DNA from: Yinghuangia elevatio
GTDB lineage: Bacteria; Actinomycetota; Actinomycetes; Streptomycetales; Streptomycetaceae
Assembly: GCF_040649515.1 (NCBI RefSeq)
Contig: NZ_JBEZFP010000051.1
Span: forward strand, 1 to 54,889
Reading direction: 5' to 3'
DNA length: 54,889 nt
Position 1 is the stretch's first letter, and every line of letters starts with the position of its first letter. Below, piece after piece: positions 34,083 through 42,048 of this stretch. A program made the position numbers and the translations under genes. Below the pieces are notes generated by a model that saw nothing but the letters and a program-made list of their open reading frames with translations, had not been told where the DNA came from and ran no database searches.

Positions 34083-35057
34083 TCAGGTGGTGAGGACGAC
34101 TTTGCCCTCGACTTGGCGGGACTCGAGTGCGGCGTGGGCTTCGGCTGCTTTGGACAGCGGGAAGCGGGTCATCAGCGGGACCCAGCGGCCGGAGGCCGCT
34201 TCCTCCAGAGCGCGTGCGGTCAGCTCGTCGCGGCCGCCGGCGGGGAGGGATTGCGGGCCGAGTGCCCAGGTCGCGGTGAGTTGGCGGGCGACGAGGTCCT
34301 GCGTGGTGATCGCGGTCGGTTCGCCCGAGGCCCAGCCGTACAGGAGGAAGCGGCCGCCCGGTTCCAGGAGTTCGAGTGCCTGGCGGCCCAGGGTGCCGCC
34401 GACGCCGTCGAGGACGACGGTGACGCCGCGGCCGGCCAGGGCGGCGCGTACGCGGGTGGGCCAGTCGGGGTGCCGGTAGTCCGCCGCGACGTCGGCTCCG
34501 AGGGCGCGTACGCGGTCGGTCTTGGCGGTGCCGCCTGCGGCCCCCACCACGGTGGCGCCGGCGTGCCGGGCGGCTTGGACGAGCAGGCTGCCCAGGCCTC
34601 CGGCGGCGGACATGACGAGCACGGTGTCGTCGGGCGTCAGTGCCGCGACGTGCAGGACGCCCTGCGCGGTGGCGCCATTGGTGACGACCGCGACGGCGCT
34701 GGCGGCGTCGAGTCCCTCGGGGAGCGGGCGGACTCCTTCGAGCTGTGCCACGGCCATTTCGGCGTAGCCGCCCGCGGCGTGGAGCTGGGCGACCACGCGG
34801 CGGCCCAGCCAGTGTTCGTCGACGTCGGGCCCGAGTGCGCCCACCACACCGGCGACCTCGCCGCCGGGCGTCATGGGTACCACCGGCGGCTGGTGCGGCC
34901 CGACGGCGGTGCCGCCGCGCAGCCGTGCCTCGATCAGGTGGACTCCGGCGGCTTCGACGTGGACGAGTACCTGGCCGGCGGCCGGGACCGGGTCGGGGAC
35001 CTCCTCGTACGTCAGGTTCTCGGCCGGGCCGTGGGCGTGGAGGCGTATTGCGTGCAT
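34083..35057 (-). CDS. NADP-dependent MDR oxidoreductase (quinone reductase-like)
   Basis: A 324-residue zinc-free MDR enzyme. The opening is MHAIRLHAHGPAENLTYEEV with VLVHVEAAGVHLIEARLRGG; the NADPH site is VMSAAGGLGSLLVQAARHAG. It resembles NADPH:quinone reductase/zeta-crystallin rather than alcohol dehydrogenase. ATG 35057 gives the expected N terminus, although no Shine-Dalgarno is clear. It shares only fold-level similarity with the reductase at 29478-30440 and has no adjacent dedicated regulator. Confidence 0.9.
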   Translation of the reverse strand: MHAIRLHAHGPAENLTYEEVPDPVPAAGQVLVHVEAAGVHLIEARLRGGTAVGPHQPPVVPMTPGGEVAGVVGALGPDVDEHWLGRRVVAQLHAAGGYAEMAVAQLEGVRPLPEGLDAASAVAVVTNGATAQGVLHVAALTPDDTVLVMSAAGGLGSLLVQAARHAGATVVGAAGGTAKTDRVRALGADVAADYRHPDWPTRVRAALAGRGVTVVLDGVGGTLGRQALELLEPGGRFLLYGWASGEPTAITTQDLVARQLTATWALGPQSLPAGGRDELTARALEEAASGRWVPLMTRFPLSKAAEAHAALESRQVEGKVVLTT

Positions 35058-35158
35058 GCGTCGACTCTGGCACGGGCCGGTCGGGGGTGCGGAGGCGGTC
35101 CCGGTGCGGCGGGGACCGGCCTGTGCCGTCGGGCGGGAGTGGTGTGCGGCGGCGGTGG

Positions 35159-35593
35159 TCAGTGGGGGAGGGGGACGGTCACCCAGACGGTTTTGCCCCC
35201 CAGGTCGGGGTCGGGTTCGATGCCGGCGGTCCCGCCGCATTCGTCGACGAGGTACTTGACGATGTGCAGGCCGCGGCCGCTGTCGTCGTCGACGGTTTCG
35301 AGGAGGGCTTTGGGGCGGAAGGGGTGGCGGTCGTGGACGCCGATCTGGATGCAGCCGGTGTCGGTCAGGTGCAGGATCACGTCGATCTGCGGGGAGAGCA
35401 TGCCGGCGTGCTTGACCGCGTTGGTGACGAGTTCGGACACGACGAGGCGGAGTGTGTCGGCGCGTTCGTGGTGCGGGGGCAGGCCCCATCCGGTGGCGAC
35501 GTCGATGACGGCGTGGCGTGCCTGGGGGACGGCGGCGTTGTGCGGCGGGATCTGGAACCGGCAGGCGGGGGTGGCGTCGCGCAGGGCGGTCAT
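35159..35593 (-). CDS. ATP-binding anti-sigma-like protein (HATPase_c, RsbW type)
   Basis: A 144-residue GHKL ATPase. The N box is LVVSELVTNAVKHAG and the G1 box DDDSGRGLHIVKYLVDECGG. Streptomyces encode dozens of such single-domain kinases, which inhibit sigma factors or phosphorylate antagonists in SpoIIA-like partner switching. GGAGG lies 7 bases before ATG 35593, which overlaps the stop of a small upstream reading frame by 4 bases. It is followed after 101 bases by the reductase on the same strand. Its sigma factor is not encoded here. Confidence 0.92.
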   Translation of the reverse strand: MTALRDATPACRFQIPPHNAAVPQARHAVIDVATGWGLPPHHERADTLRLVVSELVTNAVKHAGMLSPQIDVILHLTDTGCIQIGVHDRHPFRPKALLETVDDDSGRGLHIVKYLVDECGGTAGIEPDPDLGGKTVWVTVPLPH

Positions 35594-35733
35594 GCCGCGG
35601 CCTCCGGGGTGTGGGCCGCGCGCGGGTGCGCCGGTGCGGTCTGTGTGGTGCGGGTCCTGCGGCGCAGGGGGCGCATGCTGTGACTGCGGGTGTTGCGGGT
35701 GTTGCTGCGCATGCGGTGCGTTGCGTGACTCAT
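35590..35733 (-). CDS. Candidate small Arg-rich protein coupled to the HATPase gene
   Basis: A 47-codon reading frame starting ATG 35733 (MSHATHRMRSNTRNTRSHSM) and ending with a TGA that overlaps the next ATG as ATGA, a layout typical of coupled genes. The product is very basic (Arg/His/Thr-rich) with no known domain. The upstream CGGGGGC is a weak ribosome site. The overlap is the main support; it could be chance. Confidence 0.45.
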   Translation of the reverse strand: MSHATHRMRSNTRNTRSHSMRPLRRRTRTTQTAPAHPRAAHTPEAAA

Positions 35734-36028
35734 GGTGCCCCCGGGGGCGGATGCGGCTGTTCGGAGCAGCGTACCGACCCTTTCGCGACTATGAGTGTCG
35801 AATTCGTCACTCCGTGTTGGTATCCGGGGTGTTGCGGGATCTCGTACGGGGCGCGCGGGTGCGTGGGACGCGGACCGGCGCGCACTCGGTGGGGAGCGCG
35901 CGCCGGTGGGTGGGCCGGTGGGGGCGGGGGCGTCGGCGGCGGGTGCGCCGCAGGTGGGGTGTTGGCGGTGATGCGAGTGGGGCGGATGGGGTCTGGGTCG
36001 GCGGCGGGCGCCGGCGAGTGCGGGCGGG

Positions 36029-37102
36029 TCAGCCGCGGGTGAGGTCGGGGGTGTGGACGTCGGCGCCGTCGAGGTGCGGGCGTACGAGGACCTTCACGTG
36101 GTCGTCGGGTCGTCCGAGCGTGTCGATCGCGGCGGCGACGCCTCCGAAGCCGACCTCGCCGGTGACGAGCGAGGCGGCGTCGACGGTGCCCTCCGCAATC
36201 CGCCGGAGGGTCGCGGGGTACTGCTCGGGCGGGTAGGTGAGGCACATCTTGACCGTGAGGTCCTTGTAGATGCCGACGACGGGTCGGAAGGAGTCCATGG
36301 TCATGCAGACGCCGATGAGCATGACGGTGCCGCCGCGCGGGACCTTGTAGAGGACGTCGTTGAACATGCCGGCCTTGCCGGAGCATTCGAAGACGGTGAG
36401 GGGCTGGCCGGCCTCGGAGACCTCGCGCCAGACGGCGAAGGGGTCCTGTTCGGCGGGGTCGACGACGACGTGGGCGCCGAAGGCGCGGGCGAGTTCGCGG
36501 CGGCGCGGGGACGGTTCGGAGACGATGACGGGGGCGACGCCGCGTTCGACGAGGCCGCCGACGGCGCCGAGTCCGATGGGGCCGGAGCCGATGACGATGG
36601 CGCCGCCGCCCTTCTCGGCGCCCGAGCGGGCGACGTTGCCGAAGCCGACGGCGAGGGGTTCGGTGAGCGCGGCCACGGGTGCGGGGACGTGGTCGGGGAC
36701 CTTCACAAGGGCGGCGGCCTGCATGACCATGCGTTCGCCGAAGCCGCCGGGGAACTGGTTGGAGTAGCCGATGGTGCGCAGTGTGCCGCCGCCGTCGAGG
36801 GCCCAGGGGAGTCCGACGACGACCTGGCCTTCGGCGAAGCCTTCGACGCCGGGGCCGGGGCGCACGACGCGGGCGGACAGTTCGTGGCCCATGACGAGGT
36901 CGGCGTCGGGGTCGAAGATGAACGACGGAGTGTCGGAGTCGATGGAGGCCTGGAGGAACTCGGCGGTGTGCTTGTAGGCGGACAGGTCGGAGCCGCAGAT
37001 GCCGCACGCGGCGGTTTCGACGAGGACCTGGCCGGGGCCGGGGGTGGGCTCGGGGACGTCGTCGACGGTGAAGTGCCCGCCGCGCAGGACCGCTGCTCGC
37101 AT
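36029..37102 (-). CDS. Zinc-type MDR dehydrogenase
   Basis: A 357-residue dehydrogenase with catalytic zinc ligands in CGICGSD (C33) and MGHELSA, and an NAD(P)-binding IVIGSGPIGLGAVGGL. The cysteine cluster that holds structural zinc in classical ADHs is absent. AGAAGAGG precedes ATG 37102. It lies 174 bases downstream of the flavin monooxygenase on the same strand and may form one inducible unit with it, oxidising the alcohol made by the monooxygenase. The substrate is not evident. Confidence 0.9.
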   Translation of the reverse strand: MRAAVLRGGHFTVDDVPEPTPGPGQVLVETAACGICGSDLSAYKHTAEFLQASIDSDTPSFIFDPDADLVMGHELSARVVRPGPGVEGFAEGQVVVGLPWALDGGGTLRTIGYSNQFPGGFGERMVMQAAALVKVPDHVPAPVAALTEPLAVGFGNVARSGAEKGGGAIVIGSGPIGLGAVGGLVERGVAPVIVSEPSPRRRELARAFGAHVVVDPAEQDPFAVWREVSEAGQPLTVFECSGKAGMFNDVLYKVPRGGTVMLIGVCMTMDSFRPVVGIYKDLTVKMCLTYPPEQYPATLRRIAEGTVDAASLVTGEVGFGGVAAAIDTLGRPDDHVKVLVRPHLDGADVHTPDLTRG

Positions 37103-37121
37103 CGTGGTCGCCTCTTCTTGT

Positions 37122-37169
37122 GTCGGGGACTTCTTGTGTCGGGGACTTCTGGTGTCGGGGTCTTCTGAT
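37122..37169. repeat. 16-bp tandem repeat, three copies
   Basis: GTCGGGGACTTCTTGT and two variants head to tail in the gap between the dehydrogenase and monooxygenase genes, just upstream of the dehydrogenase start. Could affect a linking transcript. Confidence 0.9.
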
Positions 37170-37276
37170 GCCGCGAAGTGCGGATGCCCGGGGGTTCGCG
37201 GGCGGGGGTGTCCGCGGGTGCCCGGTGTGTTCGGGGTCTCGGGTGTGTTCGGGCGCCGGGCGCTCAGGCCAGGTGC

Positions 37277-38524
37277 TCAGGCCGGGTCGGTGCCGTCGCG
37301 GTGCTGGGTGAACGCGGCTTCGACGGCCTGGCGGAGTGCGCCGATGAACTTGCCGCTGTTCTGGTTGGCCCAGGCCATGGACGCCTGGCGGGGGCGGTTC
37401 GCGCCGGTGAAGTGCGGGATGACGTACTCGGCGAAGAGTTCGTAGCTGCGGCGCTTGGCGGCGGGGTCGGCGATGGGCAGGTCGAGGAGCAGCAGGGTGC
37501 CGAAGCCGCCGGACTTCTCGGCCATGGCCTCGATGCGGGCGATGGCGTCGGCGGGGCTGCCGATCATCGCGACGCCGAAGGTGGGGAAGCCGTCGGTGGT
37601 CCACTGGCGCACGGCGTCGGCGGCGGTGGCGCCCCAGGGCATGGTCATGCCGGAGAGGCCCTCGATGTAGCGGACGAGGTGGAGTACGCCGTACTCGGCC
37701 TGGCGGCGGGCCTCTTCCTCGGTGTCGGCGAGGTGCATGGGGACGACCAGGCGCCAGGTGTCGCGGTCGGCGGTGTGGCCGTTTTCGGCGCAGGTCTTGG
37801 CGTAGATGTCCCAGTTGCCGGAGAGGGCCTCGAAGCCGTTGGGGTCGGAGGCGGCGAGGGAGAGGAGCGAGAGGCCGTGCGTGCCGGCCTGGACGGAGCC
37901 GGACGGGGAGACGGTGGAGGCGCAGGCGACCTCGATGCCGCCGCGCTGGTAGGGGGCGAGGTGGAGGCGGGCTTCGTCGAGGGTGAACCAGTCGGTGGTG
38001 CGGGTGACGGTTTCGCCGCGGAGGAGGGCGACGACGGCTTCGAGTGCCTCGGCCATCATGCCGCGCTGCTTCATGGGGTCGATGCCCATCATGAAGGCGT
38101 CGGAGGCGAGTTGGCCGGGGCCGGCGCCGAACATGACGCGGCCTTGGGACTGGTGGTCGAGCTGCACGATGCGGTCGGCGAGGACGAGGGGGTGGTGGTA
38201 GGGCAGGGAGTTGACGCCGGTGCCGAGGCGGATGCGGCGGGTGCGTTCGGCGGCGGCGGCGATGAAGACCTCGGGGGAGGCGACGGTCTCGTATCCGGCG
38301 CTGTGGTGTTCGCCGATCCAGGCCTCCTCGAAGCCGAGGTCGTCGAGGCGGGCGACGAGGTCGAGGTCGCGGCGTATCTGGAGGGTGGGGTTGCCGTCGA
38401 TGCCGTGGTAGGGGGCGATGAACGCGCCGAAGCGGGTGGGGCCGACGGGTGCGGCGGGGTCGGCCGGAGTGGTGGCGCCGGTCGGGGCAGCGGAGGGCGC
38501 GGTGGTGCGGGCGGCGTCGGTCAT
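37277..38524 (-). CDS. LLM-class flavin-dependent monooxygenase
   Basis: A 415-residue luciferase-like TIM-barrel oxygenase using FMNH2. Motifs include RFGAFIAPYHGIDGNP, FEEAWIGEHHSAGYETVASP, VNSLPYHHPLVLADRIVQLD and GRVMFGAGPGQLASDAFMMG. Database members of this shape are often called limonene 1,2-monooxygenase-like, but substrate ranges are broad. ATG 38524 follows GAGAGG. No flavin reductase gene is beside it. It is divergent from a PaaX regulator, which probably controls this gene and the dehydrogenase after it. Confidence 0.92.
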   Translation of the reverse strand: MTDAARTTAPSAAPTGATTPADPAAPVGPTRFGAFIAPYHGIDGNPTLQIRRDLDLVARLDDLGFEEAWIGEHHSAGYETVASPEVFIAAAAERTRRIRLGTGVNSLPYHHPLVLADRIVQLDHQSQGRVMFGAGPGQLASDAFMMGIDPMKQRGMMAEALEAVVALLRGETVTRTTDWFTLDEARLHLAPYQRGGIEVACASTVSPSGSVQAGTHGLSLLSLAASDPNGFEALSGNWDIYAKTCAENGHTADRDTWRLVVPMHLADTEEEARRQAEYGVLHLVRYIEGLSGMTMPWGATAADAVRQWTTDGFPTFGVAMIGSPADAIARIEAMAEKSGGFGTLLLLDLPIADPAAKRRSYELFAEYVIPHFTGANRPRQASMAWANQNSGKFIGALRQAVEAAFTQHRDGTDPA

Positions 38525-38703
38525 GGGGCTGCCTCTCGGGCGATGTCGTTGGACGCAAAATTATGATGACAGTTCTTATGTCCTATCGTTGAGGGCGTGC
38601 GAGGTCAAGAGCACCGGCCTTGTTGCTGACAAGGCGACGTCGATCCGAGATCATCAACGGGCCCGCCCCCCGTCCCCCGAGGTCCCCGAAGCAAGGAGCG
38701 GAC
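38525..38703. promoter_or_regulatory. Divergent promoter between LLM monooxygenase and PaaX
   Basis: A markedly AT-rich patch at about 38555-38590 interrupts the GC-rich sequence and contains TTATG at 38561-38565 and again at 38576-38580, 15 bases apart. It is the obvious place for the PaaX operator and both promoters; exact hexamers are not assigned. Confidence 0.5.
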
Positions 38704-39588
38704 ATGACCACCGCACCGCGCACCCGTCGTCGCAGCGACGGCAGCCCGAGCGCCCGCACCCTTCTGCTGACCGTGCTCGGCGAGTACGTCGGGTACGCGG
38801 GCGCCGACCGCGTCTGGTCCGCCGCGGTGGTCGACGCGCTGCGGGCCTGCGGGGTGGAGGAGACCGCGGCGCGGCGCGCGATCACGCGGCTGACGCACGA
38901 GGGCTGGCTGACCACGGAGCCTGCGGGCCGGTTCACGCGGCTGGTGATGACGCCGCGGCTGGTCCGCCTGCTGGCGAGCTGGACCGCGCGGCTGCGGCGG
39001 GCGATGGAGGAGACGCCGTGGGACGGGACCTGGCAGCAGTTGCTGATGCGCGTACCGGCCACCGCGCGGACCGAACGGGCAGCGGTGGAGGAGCAGTTGG
39101 CCTTCCAGGGCTTCGGCACGCTGGGCCAGGGCGTGTGGATCGCGGCGGACGCGGGCGGGATCGGTGCGCTGCGTGAGCTCGTCGAAGAGCTGGGGTTGGG
39201 CGCGCATGCGATGTGGCTGACGTGCCGTACGGAGTCGGTGCCGGGCGGCGGCGCGGGGTCCGCGGCGGACCGGGCGCTCGCGGCGCAGGCGTGGGACCTG
39301 GGCGCGGTACGTCCGCTGCACGCCGACTTCCTGGCCCGCTACGGCGGGGCACGGGCTGAGGGCGACGAGGAGGCGTTCGTGCTGCGGACGCGGTTGGTGC
39401 ACGCGTGGCGGCTGACGTTCGACAAGGACCCGCGGCTGCCCGGCGTACTGCTGCCGCCGGACTGGCTGGGCCATGAAGCGGCGGAGTTGTTCGTGCGTAC
39501 GTGGCTGGACTGCCACGAGGCGGCGGACCGCTGGTGGGCTCGGCTGGACCGGGATCCGCGGCCGACGGCGGCGCAACGGACGGCCTGA
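38704..39588 (+). CDS. PaaX-family transcriptional repressor
   Basis: A 294-residue PaaX-type regulator: N-terminal winged helix (SARTLLLTVLGEYVGYAGAD, ETAARRAITRLTHEGWLTTE), central WDGTWQQLLMRVP and C-terminal ligand domain. Founding members repress phenylacetate genes and are relieved by phenylacetyl-CoA. AAGGAG lies 6 bases before ATG 38704. Being divergent from the monooxygenase, it likely answers to an acyl-CoA derived from the monooxygenase pathway; no paa genes are in the window. Confidence 0.93.
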   Translation: MTTAPRTRRRSDGSPSARTLLLTVLGEYVGYAGADRVWSAAVVDALRACGVEETAARRAITRLTHEGWLTTEPAGRFTRLVMTPRLVRLLASWTARLRRAMEETPWDGTWQQLLMRVPATARTERAAVEEQLAFQGFGTLGQGVWIAADAGGIGALRELVEELGLGAHAMWLTCRTESVPGGGAGSAADRALAAQAWDLGAVRPLHADFLARYGGARAEGDEEAFVLRTRLVHAWRLTFDKDPRLPGVLLPPDWLGHEAAELFVRTWLDCHEAADRWWARLDRDPRPTAAQRTA

Positions 39589-39950
39589 GCGGGAGCCCTG
39601 AGCGGCGGTTTCGATCCGCGGGCGCGACGGGGGTGTCGCCCCCCGGTCGGGGCGACGGCGGCGCGGGTCGCCGCTCGGGCCCGGTCCGCCGCTTCCCGGT
39701 GGCTGTTTTCCGGCCGAATTCGGGCGGCTCGAAGAGGAATAACGAATTAACCGCCGAGGTCTGATCTTTTTTGATTCCCCTATCGCCGGGCGGTGCGATC
39801 TGCGTAGGCTTCCGAGCGGTTGGGGTGTGCGTTCACCCCGCCTGAAATTTTCGTACCGGAGGAGCGGGAGTCCTGTCGGATTCGCCCGCGGCGACGCGAC
39901 CGAAATCCGAGGGGGGAGAAAAGACCCGCCGGAGCTGGAGAGGATGTCTC
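39589..39950. other. Intergenic region with AT-rich promoter and structured leader
   Basis: About 360 bases. It contains an 8-bp hairpin (39635-39642 with 39649-39656) that can end PaaX transcription. An AT-rich stretch at about 39735-39785 follows, including a T6 run. A TAGGCT hexamer at 39805-39810 would give a ~135-base leader ahead of the gene at 39951, with a small GGGGTG/CACCCC hairpin. Confidence 0.55.
39635..39656 (+). terminator. Hairpin after PaaX gene
   Basis: GTCGCCCC pairs with GGGGCGAC around a 6-base loop, 46 bases past the PaaX stop. Confidence 0.5.
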
Positions 39951-40253
39951 ATGCCCGAGATCGACCTCGGAGTGGCGACGGACTGGAACGAGGGCGACAC
40001 GCACGGCCGCGTCAGGTTGCGGCAGAACCAGGTCTACCCGAACGCGCCCGCCAAGCAGGACGTGCTGATCAGCGGCCCGAACAGCATCGAGCTCGCGGTG
40101 AACTCGAACAACTCGCTGACGCAGGAGGCGGACAAGATCTATTTCACCACGTACCACGGCACGACGAAGAAGATCATCGCCGTGCTCGACTCCGACGGCA
40201 ACCTGCATATCGCCGGAAATCTGATCACCGAGCAGAAAGACCTGTCGTACTAG
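39951..40253 (+). CDS. Small beta-rich protein of unknown function
   Basis: A 100-residue protein beginning MPEIDLGVATDWNEGDTHGR. The pattern of short strands and turns (SIELAVNSNNSLTQEADKIY, IIAVLDSDGNLHIAGNLITE) suggests an all-beta or beta-helix fold, of the kind seen in tail-fibre or surface proteins. It has a good GGAGAGGATG ribosome site and no signal peptide. Its codons include more A/T-ending and Asn/Lys codons than its neighbours, and both flanks are AT-richer, so it may have been acquired. I do not recognise a named family with certainty (possibly DUF6342). Confidence 0.75.
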   Translation: MPEIDLGVATDWNEGDTHGRVRLRQNQVYPNAPAKQDVLISGPNSIELAVNSNNSLTQEADKIYFTTYHGTTKKIIAVLDSDGNLHIAGNLITEQKDLSY

Positions 40254-40441
40254 CCGGCACACCCAGGCGCGGCAGGTAATTCTCGGAAGATCGAATTCCC
40301 GGGCGATCGAATTCCGGGTCCGGATTTCCGGGCGGTGCACTGTTTTGCGCCGCCCGATTTCGCCCGGGCGGTGAGATCGGCACATCAGGCACGAGTACGA
40401 GGTCCGCGGACCGGAGCATTCGCTTCCGCGTCCGGCGGCCT

Positions 40442-40473
40442 GTGGGGGCGGCGCTTCTCGACGCCGCCCCCAC
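40442..40473. terminator. Bidirectional hairpin terminator
   Basis: Perfect 12-bp stem (40442-40453 with 40462-40473), 8-base loop, between convergent genes. Confidence 0.8.
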
Positions 40474-40499
40474 CGTCGTTCCGGTACGGCGCTACACCG

Positions 40500-41129
40500 C
40501 TACGCCGCCGGCGGGGGCAGGTCGAGGATCATGTCGAGGGACGGCGCGCCGTCGGGGCCGGGGAACGGGCGGCCGACGGTGCGGAAGCCGTGCTTGGCGT
40601 AGTAGCTGATGGCGCGCGGGTTGTCGGCGAATACGCCGCCCCACAGGATGATGCGCCGCCGGCCGAAGCGGCGGGCGACGTCCGCGACGAGCGGAAACAC
40701 CCGCGAGCCCACGCCCTTGCCCTGGTGGTCGTCGGCGAGGGTCGGGCCGAAGCGGCAGTCGGCGGGCGTCAGGCGGATGCCGGCCCGGCGGTAGCGGGCG
40801 ACGTCGCCCGGCGGGAGGTCGAGGCTGAACTCCATCAGGCCGACGATCGTCCCGGACGACGGCGCGGGGCCTGTTCGGGAGGCGTCGAGGACGAGCCTGA
40901 GTTTGTCGTGGCGTGCAATTGCGGCACACAGTTCGCGGGCGGTGTCGAGGTCGTACCCGTCGAAGGTGCTCAGTCGCCGGGTCTCCGCGGACAGCCCGGC
41001 GAGGAACGCGGCGAAGCCGTCCGCGTCGCCGTGTTCGAGCGGCCGCAGGACGAGGGCGGTGCCGTCGTCGCGGTCGAGGGTGTACGTGAGGATCGCCGGG
41101 TCCCGCGCGACGTCGCCGAGTCGCAGCAC
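40500..41129 (-). CDS. GNAT-family acetyltransferase
   Basis: A 209-residue N-acetyltransferase: N-terminal strand ALVLRPLEHGDADGFAAFLA, acetyl-CoA loop ADDHQGKGVGSRVFP (Q/RxxGxG/A) and ADNPRAISYYAKHGFRTVG. GTG at 41129 lies 3 bases after the TetR stop, so the two form an operon with coupled translation. The substrate is unknown; resistance-type or protein acetylation are both possible. Confidence 0.9.
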   Translation of the reverse strand: MLRLGDVARDPAILTYTLDRDDGTALVLRPLEHGDADGFAAFLAGLSAETRRLSTFDGYDLDTARELCAAIARHDKLRLVLDASRTGPAPSSGTIVGLMEFSLDLPPGDVARYRRAGIRLTPADCRFGPTLADDHQGKGVGSRVFPLVADVARRFGRRRIILWGGVFADNPRAISYYAKHGFRTVGRPFPGPDGAPSLDMILDLPPPAA

Positions 41130-41132
41130 GGG

Positions 41133-41816
41133 TCAGCCGACCCGAGCCGGGCTCGAGGCGACGGCCGAGGAGACTGAGGACGCCGGGGCGGCCGCTGCCG
41201 GGGTGCTGGGGGCGGGCCCGCCGGTGACGGTGTCCCAGGTGGCCATCGCGAGGTCGGCGGTGCGGGTGAGTTCGGCTCGTGAGGCACCGTCGCGGGCGCG
41301 GATGGACAGGCCCTGGACCACCGCGACGTAGTAGGCGGCGACGGCCGACGTGTCGGTGTGGGGTGGGAGGTCGCCCTCGCGTACCCCGCGTTCCAGGCGC
41401 AGCCGCAGGTCGCGCAATCCCTCGTTCCGGCGGGTGGCGAGGAGGTCGCGTACGGCGGCATTCGCGTCGGTGCAGTTGGTGGCGGCGACCACGAGCATGC
41501 AGCCGGCGGGGCCGTCGTCGTCCGCGGTACGGGTGTTGGCGCGCAGGATCGCGGCGACGGCTTCGCGGGCGGTGGGCTCGTCGGTGAGCGCGCGGTCGAC
41601 GGCGGCGCCGAGGGTGGCGTCGTAGAGGGCGACGGCTTCGCGGAAGAGCTGCTCCTTGGAGCCGAAGGCCGCGTACAGGCTGGGCGAGGCGATACCCATG
41701 GCGGTGGTGAGGTCCCCCATGGAGGTGGCCTCGTAGCCGCGTTCCCAGAAGACGCGCATGGCGTGTCCGAGTGCGGTGTCGCGGTCAAAGCTCCGGGGGC
41801 GTCCAGCTCTCACCAT
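41133..41816 (-). CDS. TetR-family transcriptional regulator
   Basis: A 227-residue TetR repressor. The helix-turn-helix is GRPRSFDRDTALGHAMRVFW with GYEATSMGDLTTAMGIASPS; the ligand domain carries GCMLVVAATNCTDANAAVRD and the C-terminal helices. ATG 41816 has AAGGAC upstream. It is divergent from the SDR gene, and a strong palindrome lies between them. It probably represses itself, the GNAT gene that follows it and the SDR. Confidence 0.93.
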   Translation of the reverse strand: MVRAGRPRSFDRDTALGHAMRVFWERGYEATSMGDLTTAMGIASPSLYAAFGSKEQLFREAVALYDATLGAAVDRALTDEPTAREAVAAILRANTRTADDDGPAGCMLVVAATNCTDANAAVRDLLATRRNEGLRDLRLRLERGVREGDLPPHTDTSAVAAYYVAVVQGLSIRARDGASRAELTRTADLAMATWDTVTGGPAPSTPAAAAPASSVSSAVASSPARVG

Positions 41817-41838
41817 GGATCTGTCCTTCGTCCAGGAC

Positions 41839-41917
41839 TTCTGTGTCGTTCCTTCAATATATCGCTTGACGTGGGCAGATGTGCCGTGGAAACGTTCTGT
41901 GTCGATCAACACAGAAG
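41839..41917. promoter_or_regulatory. TetR operator region
   Basis: Perfect palindrome TTCTGTGT-N6-ACACAGAA at 41896-41917, and its left half-site (TTCTGTGTCG) repeated at 41839-41848 closer to the TetR start. TATATT (41861-41856, minus strand) and TTGACG (41866-41871, plus strand) hexamers lie between them. Confidence 0.75.
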
Positions 41918-42048
41918 TCGCCGGTGCGGCGACCGCGCCCCCTGCGGCTACCGCGACCTGCCTGACGACTGCGAAGACCGGCGCCGACAACGGCGCGCGA
42001 CAACGACCTGCCACGCAACCCGCGACCCGACCTGCCAAGGAGCCTCCG

